DNA from: an uncultured Chloracidobacterium sp.
GTDB lineage: Bacteria; Acidobacteriota; Blastocatellia; Pyrinomonadales; Pyrinomonadaceae
Length of the DNA stretch: 64,000 bases
Assembly (NCBI GenBank): GCA_937941715.1
Contig: CALDGX010000133.1
Span: 1-64,000 of the forward strand
Direction: 5' to 3'
The position numbers and the translations under genes are program-made. Below, one piece after another: positions 16,615 to 24,972 of this stretch. The stretch's first letter is position 1. Every line of letters starts with the position of its first letter. Under the pieces are notes generated by a model. That model ran no database searches. It saw only the letters and a program-made list of their open reading frames with translations, and had not been told where the DNA came from.

Positions 16615-17955
16615 TTAGCTAAGGCCGATTCGTTTGATCAGTTCTTTGAACCGCCGGTCGCCCCGCAGCGGTTCGAGGAGCGGTTCGTACTTGGCGTAGA
16701 TTATCCCGCGATCACGCTGTTCGAACGCCTGCTCCAGCCACGCGAGGCTGGTTTCCCTGTCGCCGAGTCGGACCGGAACAAGTGATTTCAGATAACGCGG
16801 ATAGTTTTTGAGATGCGGACGGGTTTCGTATTGCTCCAGCCTTTTGTGCCAGACGCCGTTCATTCCATTTTGTTGGTAAGCGGCCTTAAGTTCCTCACCG
16901 ATCTCGTCCGGTTCGCCGAACTTCGTCGCCGCGATCGCCAGTGCGTTGACCGACTCTGCCTCCATCCCGCCAAATTCAAGCCCGAAGCCCAAATAAAAGT
17001 ACCCGTAGCCGAAGTCAGGGTCGATCTCAATGATCCTTTTCGCCTGACTGATCAGCGACCCTGAGTCTCGCTTCGTATAAAAGTAACTAGCGAGTCCCGT
17101 GGCCGCCATTGCCGAATCGGGTGCAAGCGATATCGCCTTTGAAAAGTGCTTTCTCGACTCGTTGAACCGGCCCAATACGTTCAGGAGATCGGCGTACCAT
17201 TGATGAGCAGTAGCAGACGCCGGGTCCAATTCGATCGCTTTCAGGAACTCACTCTCGGCACCGGCCCAGTCCCAATCGTGAAATGCCCGAGCATATCCGA
17301 GGGTCGTATGGGCGACCGAAAGTTCCGCGTTTACACGTTCGGCGTCAGGCAGAGCGTGGGTTTGCCGGTCAGGCAGTGCGGCCGAGTAATATTCGGCAAG
17401 CATCCGATGACTATCGGCAAGCCCCGAATACGCGAATGCAAAATTCGGGTCCTGGCGGATCGCCTCCTCGAAATGGGCGACAGCCTGTTTTAGTCCCGAT
17501 TCTGTGCGTTTATTCCAGAAAGAACGCGCTTGTACGTAAGATTGGTACGCCGCCGTGCTGACCTTCGGCATCGCCGCGAACCGATCGTATTTATTTACAT
17601 CGAGCGAACGCTCATCCGCACTTTCGGTGACAATTGCGATGAACTGATAGCCGCGGCCCGGCACGGTCAGGATGAATTTCGGATCCTTCTTTCCTTCACC
17701 CAATGCCTTTCGCAAGACAAAGATCGTCTGAGACAAATTCCCCTCTTCAACGGCCAGTCCGGCCCAAACGCGATCAAGCAGTTCTTCTTTCGTTAGAAGC
17801 CGGCCCTTACTACAAACAAGCGTCATCAACAGCAGCACAGCTCGCGGCGTAAGCGCGACCGTTTCACCCGAATCGCGCCGATAGAGCCGTTGCCCCTGCG
17901 CGTCAAGCCGAAAGTCACCAAACTCATATATGAGCGGCCGTCCGAGATCCTGCAT
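16615..17955 (-). CDS. Winged-helix (OmpR/CadC-type) DNA-binding protein with TPR repeats
   Basis: A 446-residue regulator. Residues about 8-110 are an OmpR/PhoB-type winged helix: YEFGDFRLDAQGQRLYRRDSG, then LTPRAVLLLMTLV, ELLDRVWAG, NLSQTIFVLRKALG and ILTVPGRGYQFIA. No transmembrane helix and no receiver domain follow. Instead residues about 135-440 are TPR repeats (for example AVAHFEEAIRQDPNFAFAYSGLADSHR and AESEFLKAIELDPASATAHQWYADLLNVLGRF). This architecture is abundant in Acidobacteriota, and its signals and targets are generally unknown. The gene converges with the CapA-like gene and lies divergent from the large repeat lipoprotein gene 495 bp away. Confidence 0.88.
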   Translation of the reverse strand: MQDLGRPLIYEFGDFRLDAQGQRLYRRDSGETVALTPRAVLLLMTLVCSKGRLLTKEELLDRVWAGLAVEEGNLSQTIFVLRKALGEGKKDPKFILTVPGRGYQFIAIVTESADERSLDVNKYDRFAAMPKVSTAAYQSYVQARSFWNKRTESGLKQAVAHFEEAIRQDPNFAFAYSGLADSHRMLAEYYSAALPDRQTHALPDAERVNAELSVAHTTLGYARAFHDWDWAGAESEFLKAIELDPASATAHQWYADLLNVLGRFNESRKHFSKAISLAPDSAMAATGLASYFYTKRDSGSLISQAKRIIEIDPDFGYGYFYLGFGLEFGGMEAESVNALAIAATKFGEPDEIGEELKAAYQQNGMNGVWHKRLEQYETRPHLKNYPRYLKSLVPVRLGDRETSLAWLEQAFEQRDRGIIYAKYEPLLEPLRGDRRFKELIKRIGLS

Positions 17956-18450
17956 AGACGAAAACTTGTTTTTGAGATGTTTTGATTTAGTTTTGAGGAT
18001 TTTTGAGAACAGGTCAAGTTAGATTGTCACCCAAAGCTTGAATTGAAGACCGATTTACCCAAGGTGCAAGGGTTATGAACGATGAACTGGTGACCGCAAA
18101 TGCGGCCGTCGTCTCAAAGCTACTGGTGATTGCCCCTTTTTCCGCCGACAGTTCTTATACTCACTCCGGCGTACAAACAGGCGAGGAACCACGACTAATC
18201 AGATCTGCCGAAGTAAGTTCGGGCCTTCCGTGTCGCCGTGTCTCGCCATCGGGGTGTCGTCATCAGTCCACCCTTTTAATGAAGTATCGAGGGCCGTCAT
18301 CACCAGTGCCGCCTTCGATTGTTCCGATGCCTGGCGCTATTTGGTGCCGGGCATCGGGATTTTGTTCACGACGCCTCAAATACCGGATAGGTGGGTCGCT
18401 GCCGTCGCATGTGCAAATTTCGAATTTCGATCAACCTCGAGGAAAGAATT
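17956..18450 (+). other. Gene-free 495 bp with structured leader upstream of the repeat lipoprotein
   Basis: No convincing gene is seen. Hairpins lie in order: CCGC-AAAT-GCGG (18094-18105), a CCGAA-GTAAG-TTCGG stem in the GCCGAAGTAAGTTCGGGC stretch near 18209, and a strong 14-bp stem at 18324-18357 starting CCGATGCC and closing with GGCATCGG, fully paired if two G-U pairs are allowed, with loop TATTTG. A -10-like TATACT is at 18156-18161 without a well-spaced -35. If transcription starts there, the message has a leader of about 280 bases. I do not recognise a known riboswitch class. Confidence 0.4.
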
Positions 18451-21400
18451 ATGCCAAACATAGATAGTCATCGAATCCCTAAATATGGAAGATATCGTTC
18501 ATCCCTACGGTTAGTGTTACCGGCTTTCATTGCCCTACTATCGTTCCTGGGCAGCGGCTGTACAACGCTGCCATCGTCCGAGGGTTCGGCCGATCCCAGC
18601 TTTTTTAAGGCTGGGCTGGTAGGGTCAGACCGTATCTTTGTGATTCTGCCGGACCTTGCAAGAAATAGGATGATCGTTGCCGGAAAATTTTCCACCATCA
18701 ACGGTCAGCCGGCGAATAATATTGCGATCTACGATCCCACACAGGATCGATGGTCGATTCCGCCAGTGGGTGTGCGCCATTCTGATGGCGGCTCGTACAT
18801 CAATGCTCTTGCAATTTCGGGAAGGTACCTTTTTGTGGGAGGCCGATTTACAGAAACCACTGATGGGAGTTTGCCGGGGTTAGGCAGTATTGCTCGGTTC
18901 GATCTAGAGACAAGTCAATGGTCCGCTCTTGCGGATGGAGGCCTGTCGAATGGGAACGACGACGCAATAGTTAACGCTCTTAAGGTCATAGGAAATTCGC
19001 TCTTCGTTGGCGGGATCTTCGGAAAGCCCCGTTTGCAAATCAACAATCCGGTGATTAGTACCTGTGTCATTCGATACGATATTGTGACTAACAGTTGGTC
19101 AGCATTGGCTAATCAGGGCCTCGACGGGATTGTCGATAACCTTGAAGCATTTGCCGGTGATCTTTTCGTGGGAGGCAAGTTTCACGATACGAATGGCTCT
19201 TCACCTTTCATTTTGGAACATATTGCTCGATACGACCTGGATACAGAATCTTGGTTATCCCTGCCGGGCGGAGGAGTCAATAATGACGTGCACTCCATTG
19301 CCGCTTCCACTTTAGGCGTCTACGTGGGCGGCACGTTCACCGCGAGCGCCGATGAAGCTCAATCTTTGAACAGAATTGCCTTTTTTGCCGCAAATTCGTG
19401 GGCGGAGTTACCCGACAATGGCCTTGATAACATACCGAATGCTCTCGCGGTCGTCGGGGACGACCTATATGTCGGCGGATCTTTCACCTCAACCGGCAAC
19501 GGCACTCCGCTTAACTATATTGCTCGGCTGAATAACAACGTTTGGTCGTCCCTCGAAGGTAACGGACTGGATGGCGATGTATACAATCTCGCCGTTCTCG
19601 CGGGCAACTTGTACATCACAGGCGTTTTTACTAAAACCGGCGACGATCCGGTCACCGTCACGGGGTTGAATGGCTTGGCACGCTACGGAACGTCAACTGG
19701 AGATTTTGCAGGTAACAGAAGTGAGATATTGAACACGATCGGCTTCATACCCTTCCAAGGCGGAATTGGTCTTAACGGAGAGGTGCGGGCGATCGAGTCG
19801 GGGCCGGGCGGTATGATGTACGTTGGCGGCGACTTCACTCAATCGTACGATGGCACTTTGGGATTAAATAAGATCGCCCGGTTCGATCCCGTGACACGGA
19901 GATGGTCTGCTCTCGCACTGGGCGGGCTGAACGGCAGGGTGAGAGCGATGGCGATTTCCGGCAATAACTTGTTCGTCGGCGGGGACTTTACTTTTCCCGC
20001 TCAGGGCGGGCCGGCGCTAAATCGGATCGCCCGATACGATCTGACGACCAACACATGGTCGGCAATGCCGAGGAACGGGTTGGATAACGGGGTCTACGCA
20101 CTAAAGGTTGTTGGAAACAGTTTGTACCTTGGGGGACTATTTCAAAATACCCGCGATTTCGTCCAGAGGCTAAATTTGATCGCCAGGTACGATCTAACGG
20201 CAAATACCTGGTCGCCGCTCCCCAACGACGGGTTTTCGGGCGGCGTCGTAATGTCCCTTGGTCAGCACGGTAGTGATCTGATAATCGGTGGATATTTCTT
20301 TGGAAACGGGGACGGGTCGAACCAAAATATACGCAATCTAATATTTTACAATACGACAACCACAACCTGGACACTGCCGGCAAATATCGGGCTGGATTCG
20401 TTTGTAGAAGTACTGGCGATCGATGGCGACCGGATGATGCTGCGAGGGACTTTTCAGGGCACCGCCGATTTTACGATAATCGGATTTAGCGGACTTGCTA
20501 ACTATGATTTCAGTACCAGTCAATGGAGTTTCGTAGCGGGTAATGCCGACACCCGTGCGTTGCTTCTCAAAACAAATGCCAGCAAGCGTGTAGGCAATGA
20601 TATGTATATCGGCGGCTCGTTCACGACTGTCGGCGGTCGGATCGCTCTGTATTTCACACGTATTTATCTCCAGCAATGGGGAGGGCTTGCGCCGTTCGCT
20701 ATGAGTACCGATTGGTTCGCCGGTACGAACTGGACCACCGGAGCGCCGCCGGCATCGGGCACCAGTGTCGTCATACCGGCCGGAACCGGCCCGATCGATA
20801 TCTCATCCGGTGACGTAACACTTGAGGATCTGATGCTCAACGGCGGAACTCTCACAGTCGGTGCAGGACGCACGCTCACCGTCAACGGCACACTCTCGCT
20901 CAGCGGGGGCAAGATCAACGGTCCGGGTTCCGTTATTGTTACGAGATGCAAACCCGACGCTGTAATGTTCGGAGGCTCCAACAGCTATGTCGAAGCGACC
21001 CTCACGCGGTGTGTAAGTGACGTCGGCCCATACAACTTCGACGTCGGCACAGCCAATGGTTATTCGCCCATCACGATCAAGAATGTGAACGGAGCGGGCA
21101 ATGTGTCTGTCAAACCAAATCAAGGTGCGTATTCGGGCCCCGCGACCGGTCTGCCTGCCAATCGTCTTGGACGTTGGTGGCAGATCGAGAATCCGGGCGG
21201 TGGTGTGACAAATGCGAATCTGTTTCTCGGATACCTCGACAGCGATGTGTCCGGCATCGAAGGCAATTATGGTGCATATCGCATCTCAGGCGGAATCGCC
21301 AGTGGGCTCACTAGTATCGTCAACACTTTTTCAAACACGGTTAATGCACCAAACGTCACGGGCTTCTCGGATTGGACCCTGGCCGATCTAAGTCCAACGG

Positions 21401-21663
21401 TAGCGAACGCCTCTGTAGGCGGACGCGTGATCACTGCGGCCGGGAACGGTATCGGGAAAACGGTAGTATCGTTGACCGACCAGAGTGGGAATGCCCGGAC
21501 CGTACTGACCAATGCGTTTGGCTATTATCGTTTTGAAAACGTCGAGGTTGGCCAGACTTATGTCGTGGCGGCGCAAAACAAGCGGTTTCAGTTCGCTAAT
21601 CCGACGCAGATCATCTCAGTCAGATCGGATGTTACCGACGCTGACTTTGTTTCTTCGCCTTGA
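18451..21663 (+). CDS. Large surface lipoprotein with about 12 propeller-like repeats
   Basis: A 1,070-residue exported protein with hydrophobic segment LVLPAFIALLSFLGSGC and a lipobox Cys at about residue 37. Residues about 60-770 consist of about 12 repeats of 48-55 residues with the pattern IARYDL-T-NTWSALP--GLDG-V-AL-V-GN-LYVGG-F, most like Kelch-type or delta-60-type beta-propeller blades. Two propellers of six to seven blades would fit. After about 770 comes a beta-rich region containing WTTGAPPASGTSVVIPAGT and GTLTVGAGRTLTVNG, then a carboxypeptidase-regulatory-like domain at the C-terminus (VGGRVITAAGNGIGKTVVSL, then FGYYRFENVEVGQTY). Function unknown; probably surface binding or adhesion. 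SD sequence GAGGAAAG. Confidence 0.85.
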   Translation: MPNIDSHRIPKYGRYRSSLRLVLPAFIALLSFLGSGCTTLPSSEGSADPSFFKAGLVGSDRIFVILPDLARNRMIVAGKFSTINGQPANNIAIYDPTQDRWSIPPVGVRHSDGGSYINALAISGRYLFVGGRFTETTDGSLPGLGSIARFDLETSQWSALADGGLSNGNDDAIVNALKVIGNSLFVGGIFGKPRLQINNPVISTCVIRYDIVTNSWSALANQGLDGIVDNLEAFAGDLFVGGKFHDTNGSSPFILEHIARYDLDTESWLSLPGGGVNNDVHSIAASTLGVYVGGTFTASADEAQSLNRIAFFAANSWAELPDNGLDNIPNALAVVGDDLYVGGSFTSTGNGTPLNYIARLNNNVWSSLEGNGLDGDVYNLAVLAGNLYITGVFTKTGDDPVTVTGLNGLARYGTSTGDFAGNRSEILNTIGFIPFQGGIGLNGEVRAIESGPGGMMYVGGDFTQSYDGTLGLNKIARFDPVTRRWSALALGGLNGRVRAMAISGNNLFVGGDFTFPAQGGPALNRIARYDLTTNTWSAMPRNGLDNGVYALKVVGNSLYLGGLFQNTRDFVQRLNLIARYDLTANTWSPLPNDGFSGGVVMSLGQHGSDLIIGGYFFGNGDGSNQNIRNLIFYNTTTTTWTLPANIGLDSFVEVLAIDGDRMMLRGTFQGTADFTIIGFSGLANYDFSTSQWSFVAGNADTRALLLKTNASKRVGNDMYIGGSFTTVGGRIALYFTRIYLQQWGGLAPFAMSTDWFAGTNWTTGAPPASGTSVVIPAGTGPIDISSGDVTLEDLMLNGGTLTVGAGRTLTVNGTLSLSGGKINGPGSVIVTRCKPDAVMFGGSNSYVEATLTRCVSDVGPYNFDVGTANGYSPITIKNVNGAGNVSVKPNQGAYSGPATGLPANRLGRWWQIENPGGGVTNANLFLGYLDSDVSGIEGNYGAYRISGGIASGLTSIVNTFSNTVNAPNVTGFSDWTLADLSPTVANASVGGRVITAAGNGIGKTVVSLTDQSGNARTVLTNAFGYYRFENVEVGQTYVVAAQNKRFQFANPTQIISVRSDVTDADFVSSP

Positions 21664-21710
21664 TCCCTAATCCCTACCAGAGCACAAAAGGGTATTTTGG
21701 CGAATGAAAG

Positions 21711-21736
21711 GGGCACCGAATCAGTCTTCGGTGCCC
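21711..21736. terminator. Bidirectional stem-loop terminator
   Basis: Perfect 10-bp stem GGGCACCGAA/TTCGGTGCCC around loop TCAGTC, between two convergent genes. A short TTTT follows on the + strand at 21742, so it fits termination of the repeat lipoprotein gene best and may serve the PAS-LuxR gene as well. Confidence 0.7.
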
Positions 21737-21760
21737 GACCATTTTCTTGACCCAAAATCC

Positions 21761-22423
21761 CTATACTAGTCCTGCCTGTTCTGCCCGTCGAACTGCCTCA
21801 AGGCGATTGTGGGCACCGAGTTTTTTCAAAATGTGTTGTACGTGATTATTGACGGTCGTTCGGCTGATAAAGAGACTCTCGGCGATCCGCGTTGAATTTT
21901 CGCCCCGAGCCAAATGCCTTAATATTTCGGTCTCCCGATTTGAAAGCTCAGTATAGTTGGTCGGTGTGCGCTTTGCGGCCATGATCTGGCTGAGGTGCAC
22001 CTCCGGCAAACTCGTTTCGTTCCGGACGAAATCGCGAACGAGCAATTCGAATCGCTTTTGCATATCCGCCGGCCGCACGATATGGATCGAATAGCCCTCG
22101 GTCGATCGCGTCCCCTCAACTATCATTATCGAGACGTTCACCCATTGCGGACGACCTTCAGAGTGTATCTGTATGTCGTAGCTTTTCAGTGGTTTCCCGA
22201 TCCTCACCTGATGCTGGACGTTGCAATCCTTGCTGCATTCTCGTCCGCATTCATCGATTCCGCGAACGATCTCGTTGCAGGTCTTACCGATCGCATCCGT
22301 TGCCCGAAATCCGAATAGTTCGCCTGCCGCCGTGTTCCACGCGGCTATCACCCCGTGCGCGTCAAGGGCAAACGCGGGATCCGCCGTCCCACTTACGAGC
22401 TTTTTGATCTCAACTAATCGCAT
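21761..22423 (-). CDS. PAS-domain LuxR-type transcriptional regulator with Cys cluster
   Basis: A 220-residue regulator. Residues about 8-125 form a PAS domain (SGTADPAFALDAHGVIAAWNTAAGELFGF at residues 11-39). A cysteine-rich loop with Cys49, Cys59, Cys63, Cys67 and His71 sits in ECGRECSKDCNVQH and could bind a metal, haem or Fe-S group or sense redox state. Residues about 155-220 are a LuxR/NarL helix-turn-helix (LSNRETEILRHLARGENSTRIAESLFISRTTVNNHVQHILKKL). No receiver domain is present. The gene is divergent from the Rrf2 regulator that heads the bc/cbb3 cluster, so respiratory control is a natural hypothesis. Which signal it senses is not determined by the sequence. Confidence 0.85.
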   Translation of the reverse strand: MRLVEIKKLVSGTADPAFALDAHGVIAAWNTAAGELFGFRATDAIGKTCNEIVRGIDECGRECSKDCNVQHQVRIGKPLKSYDIQIHSEGRPQWVNVSIMIVEGTRSTEGYSIHIVRPADMQKRFELLVRDFVRNETSLPEVHLSQIMAAKRTPTNYTELSNRETEILRHLARGENSTRIAESLFISRTTVNNHVQHILKKLGAHNRLEAVRRAEQAGLV

Positions 22424-22442
22424 TGGTCAGATTCATCAGAAA

Positions 22443-22459
22443 AATGATGCGGAATCATT
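22443..22459. promoter_or_regulatory. Inverted repeat between divergent regulators
   Basis: AATGAT-N5-ATCATT is a perfect 6-5-6 palindrome in the 105-bp gap between the PAS-LuxR gene and the Rrf2 gene, about 20 bases ahead of the PAS-LuxR start. It is a candidate operator; the binding protein is unknown. Confidence 0.35.
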
Positions 22460-22528
22460 ATTGTTCAGGAATTGATACAAGGCAAATATAGAAAGCGGAC
22501 AAAGCTATCCGAATACAGGTATCTACTG

Positions 22529-22975
22529 ATGGTCTTTTCTAAAGGCACCGGTTATGGCATTAGAGCGTTAGCTTATCTCGCACGTCAGAGCGAGGGGCGT
22601 TCGTACGGCATCGGCGAGATCGCCGCGAGTGAAAAGATACCCTCGGAATATTTGAGAAAACTGCTTTCCGAATTGCGGCGGCACCGCCTGGTCAGTTCGG
22701 TTAAGGGCATTCACGGCGGATATATGTTGGCACGTCCGGCCGAGAGCATAACGCTCTGGGACGTTTTCAGCTTGCTTGATCAGGACCCTTATCTGGATGA
22801 ATGCATCATTTGCGGGTCGCGCGAAGCGGGCCGGTCATGCCCGATCTGCCGCGAATGGAAGCAAATCAGCGACGGTCTTGTGAACCTGTTGAAATGTCAG
22901 ACGATCGCGGATTTTGCAAACTTTGCGCCTGACGGACAGAAGGAAGGACGGCAAGCAGAACATATCAAGTTATGA
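22529..22975 (+). CDS. Rrf2 family transcriptional regulator
   Basis: A 148-residue Rrf2-type winged-helix regulator. The DNA-binding part spans residues about 5-70: GYGIRALAYLARQ, IGEIAASEKIPSEYLRKLLSELRRHRLVSSVKGIHGGYMLAR. A cysteine-rich segment follows, with Cys92, 95, 104 and 107 (ECIICGSREAGRSCPICREW) and Cys123. In IscR, NsrR and RsrR, cysteines in this region hold a [2Fe-2S] or [4Fe-4S] cluster, so this protein probably senses Fe-S status, NO or redox state. The ATG at 22529 is preferred; an earlier in-frame ATG at 22472 adds a non-conserved 19 residues. Its stop overlaps the next start (ATGA), placing it as first gene of the respiratory operon. Confidence 0.88.
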   Translation: MVFSKGTGYGIRALAYLARQSEGRSYGIGEIAASEKIPSEYLRKLLSELRRHRLVSSVKGIHGGYMLARPAESITLWDVFSLLDQDPYLDECIICGSREAGRSCPICREWKQISDGLVNLLKCQTIADFANFAPDGQKEGRQAEHIKL

Positions 22976-23160
22976 CATTGACCTGGATAGCCATTATCGC
23001 GAGTTTGCTGATGGGAGCAGCGGCGGCCCTGATCTTTATCTACGCCGTCAAGCAAGACTATTTCCGCGATATCGAAGAGATCAAATATCAGGTCTTTTGG
23101 TCAGACATTGACGAAGTCGTTAACGAAGTCGAGGAGAAGAATAAGAATGAGCGAGCATAA
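22972..23160 (+). CDS. CcoS-like small cbb3 oxidase assembly protein
   Basis: A 62-residue single-span membrane protein. A hydrophobic helix covers about residues 4-26. It is followed by the pattern FIYAVKQDYFRDIEEIKYQVFWSD, which parallels CcoS/FixS (a helix ending in A-V-x-x-x-x-F-D-D, then a hydrophobic-acidic tail). CcoS is needed for copper and haem loading of the cbb3 catalytic subunit. The match is by pattern only, and the acidic/lysine tail is longer than usual. The ATG overlaps the Rrf2 stop (ATGA), and its end overlaps the Rieske start, so translation is coupled. Confidence 0.55.
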   Translation: MTLTWIAIIASLLMGAAAALIFIYAVKQDYFRDIEEIKYQVFWSDIDEVVNEVEEKNKNERA

Positions 23161-23635
23161 TGACGTTCACCACACCACCGAGAGCAGCGAGCCGATCTCG
23201 CGCCGAAAGGTATTGGCGTGGCTGACGAGTATGGGCATATTAGGATCGGCGATCGTCACCGTTTTTTCCAATCTGGTGTTCATCAAGCCGCGGGCCACTT
23301 ACGGACAGCCGATGCGGTTCAGTATCGGAACTCCCGACGAATATCCGCCGGGAACTCGCATCGCGCTCGGCAATCAAAAGGTCGCTGTGATCCGCGAAGG
23401 TAACAAGATGGCCGCAATATCCATCACGTGTACGCACTTGGGATGTATTGTCGGCGTCGCCGATACCGGATTTGCCTGTCCTTGCCATGGTTCACGTTTC
23501 GATCAGGATGGCAATGTTACCGGTGGACCGGCCCCAAAGCCGCTGCCTTGGTTTGAGCTCTCAATGGCTCCGAACGGCGAATTGGAAATTGATAAGAGCA
23601 AAGAGATCACTGCCGGAAAATGGTTTACCGTATGA
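23147..23635 (+). CDS. Rieske [2Fe-2S] protein of a bc-type complex
   Basis: A 162-residue Rieske subunit that carries electrons from quinol to the c-type cytochrome. The N-terminus has a Tat-type segment (SRRKVLAWLTSMGILGSAIVTVF) that serves as export signal and membrane anchor. The cluster-binding boxes are CTHLGC (about residue 99) and CPCHGS (about 119), with the Pro loop GGPAPKPLPWFEL after them. The length is typical of b6f-like Rieske proteins. The ATG at 23147 lies inside the end of the CcoS-like gene, and its stop overlaps the cytochrome b start by an ATGA. It is part of the Rieske-b-c unit upstream of cbb3. Confidence 0.93.
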   Translation: MSEHNDVHHTTESSEPISRRKVLAWLTSMGILGSAIVTVFSNLVFIKPRATYGQPMRFSIGTPDEYPPGTRIALGNQKVAVIREGNKMAAISITCTHLGCIVGVADTGFACPCHGSRFDQDGNVTGGPAPKPLPWFELSMAPNGELEIDKSKEITAGKWFTV

Positions 23636-24951
23636 GCGACAATATTCAAAAAAAGAGCGTTCTTAGTGTCTTATTGGGATTTCCGTCCGCGGTTTGGACG
23701 TCGGTGTTTCGTAATGATCTGCCGCACACCGACCTCGGCCGTTCACGGACGAGCTTCACCAATTTCTTTCTTCACATTCATCCGGTCAAGGTCCATAAAC
23801 ATACTTTACGGCCTTGGTTCACAATGGGCTTAGGGCTGATCAGCCTATTCCTTTTTCTGACCCTCACCGTGACGGGTGTACTGCTGATGTTCTATTACGT
23901 TCCGTCGACCACGCAGGCATATGACCGAATGCTCGACCTTCGAGGATCGGTCGCTTTCGGCGTATTTCTGAGAAATATGCACCGCTGGTCGGCTCATGGA
24001 ATGGTCGCGGTGGTCTTTTTGCATATGTGCCGTGTCTTTTTCACCGGCTCATATAAGAAGCCCCGCGAGTTCAATTGGGTTATAGGCGTTCTTTTGTTCC
24101 TGTTGACATTGTTCCTGAGCTTTACCGGATATTTGCTGCCGTGGGATCAGCTTGCGTTTTGGGCGATCACCGTTGGAACAGCGATCGCCGGTTACGCCCC
24201 GGTATTTGGCAATGAGATCCGGTTCTTGCTGCTTGGTGATACGACCGTCGGACAAGAAGCTCTATTGAGATTTTACGTCCTTCACGTCGCCGTGCTGCCG
24301 CTCATTACCACTCTTTTGATCGCCGTCCACTTTTGGCGCATCCGCAAGGATGGCGGAATGTCGCGGCCGGCCGAGGCCGATATTGTCGTATCGACGGAGC
24401 CGACGTCGAAGACCGTTTCGGCTGGTGCTCCGGTCATGGCATTTGCGGGGGCGGACGGTATCAATGTTATCGAGAAAAAGCGCTACGGCATTCAGGGCCT
24501 GGTTCGCGGGCCATTCACCAAGGTCGGGAACGTTCCTGACAATTCGGTCTTCAGCTACCCGAATCTGCTGTTGGCTGAACTTTTCGTCTTTATCTTGACG
24601 ATACTCGGCGTGCTGCTCGTCTCTTTCTTCTTTAACGCCCCGCTCGAGGATCCGGTGAATATTCTGCACCCGCCTAATCCTGCCAAGGCCCCGTGGTACT
24701 TCCTCGGTCTTCAGGAAATGGTCAGCTACTCGGCGTTTTGGGGCGGCGTCGGTATTCCGGGACTGGAAGTTTTGATCCTGCTCGCTCTGCCCTATTTCGA
24801 CCGCGGACAAAAGGGCATCGGTGTTTGGTTCTCACGCGAGCGTCTGTTGGCCAACACTCTGTTCATGACGTTTGTGTTCGTCAACATCCTTCTGATCATC
24901 ATCGGAACATTTTTCAGAGGGCAAAATTGGGAGTTTGTCTCGCCGTTTTAG
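23632..24951 (+). CDS. Cytochrome b of a bc/b6f-type complex (fused b6 plus subunit IV length)
   Basis: A 439-residue membrane protein with about eight helices that oxidises quinol and holds the two b haems. The haem ligands are in helix B (HRWSAHGMVAVVFLH, 13 residues between first and last His) and helix D (HVAVLPLITTLLIAVH, 14 between). The 14-residue helix-D spacing is the b6 type rather than the mitochondrial type. The Qo-site PWY element is seen in KAPWYFLGLQEM (about 345). A soluble insertion of about 50 residues (EPTSKTVSAGAPVMAFAGADG and onward) separates the b6-like and subunit-IV-like halves. The start is ATG at 23632, overlapping the Rieske stop. Confidence 0.93.
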   Translation: MSDNIQKKSVLSVLLGFPSAVWTSVFRNDLPHTDLGRSRTSFTNFFLHIHPVKVHKHTLRPWFTMGLGLISLFLFLTLTVTGVLLMFYYVPSTTQAYDRMLDLRGSVAFGVFLRNMHRWSAHGMVAVVFLHMCRVFFTGSYKKPREFNWVIGVLLFLLTLFLSFTGYLLPWDQLAFWAITVGTAIAGYAPVFGNEIRFLLLGDTTVGQEALLRFYVLHVAVLPLITTLLIAVHFWRIRKDGGMSRPAEADIVVSTEPTSKTVSAGAPVMAFAGADGINVIEKKRYGIQGLVRGPFTKVGNVPDNSVFSYPNLLLAELFVFILTILGVLLVSFFFNAPLEDPVNILHPPNPAKAPWYFLGLQEMVSYSAFWGGVGIPGLEVLILLALPYFDRGQKGIGVWFSRERLLANTLFMTFVFVNILLIIIGTFFRGQNWEFVSPF

Positions 24952-24972
24952 TGCGGGTTGAGGAATTATTGT

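Noticed and set aside
18075..18467. Open frame of 130 codons upstream of the repeat lipoprotein
   Set aside because: No ribosome binding site, odd composition (many Ser, Pro, Arg), no recognisable motif, overlaps the real start region and the strong 14-bp hairpin. Better explained as a non-coding leader.
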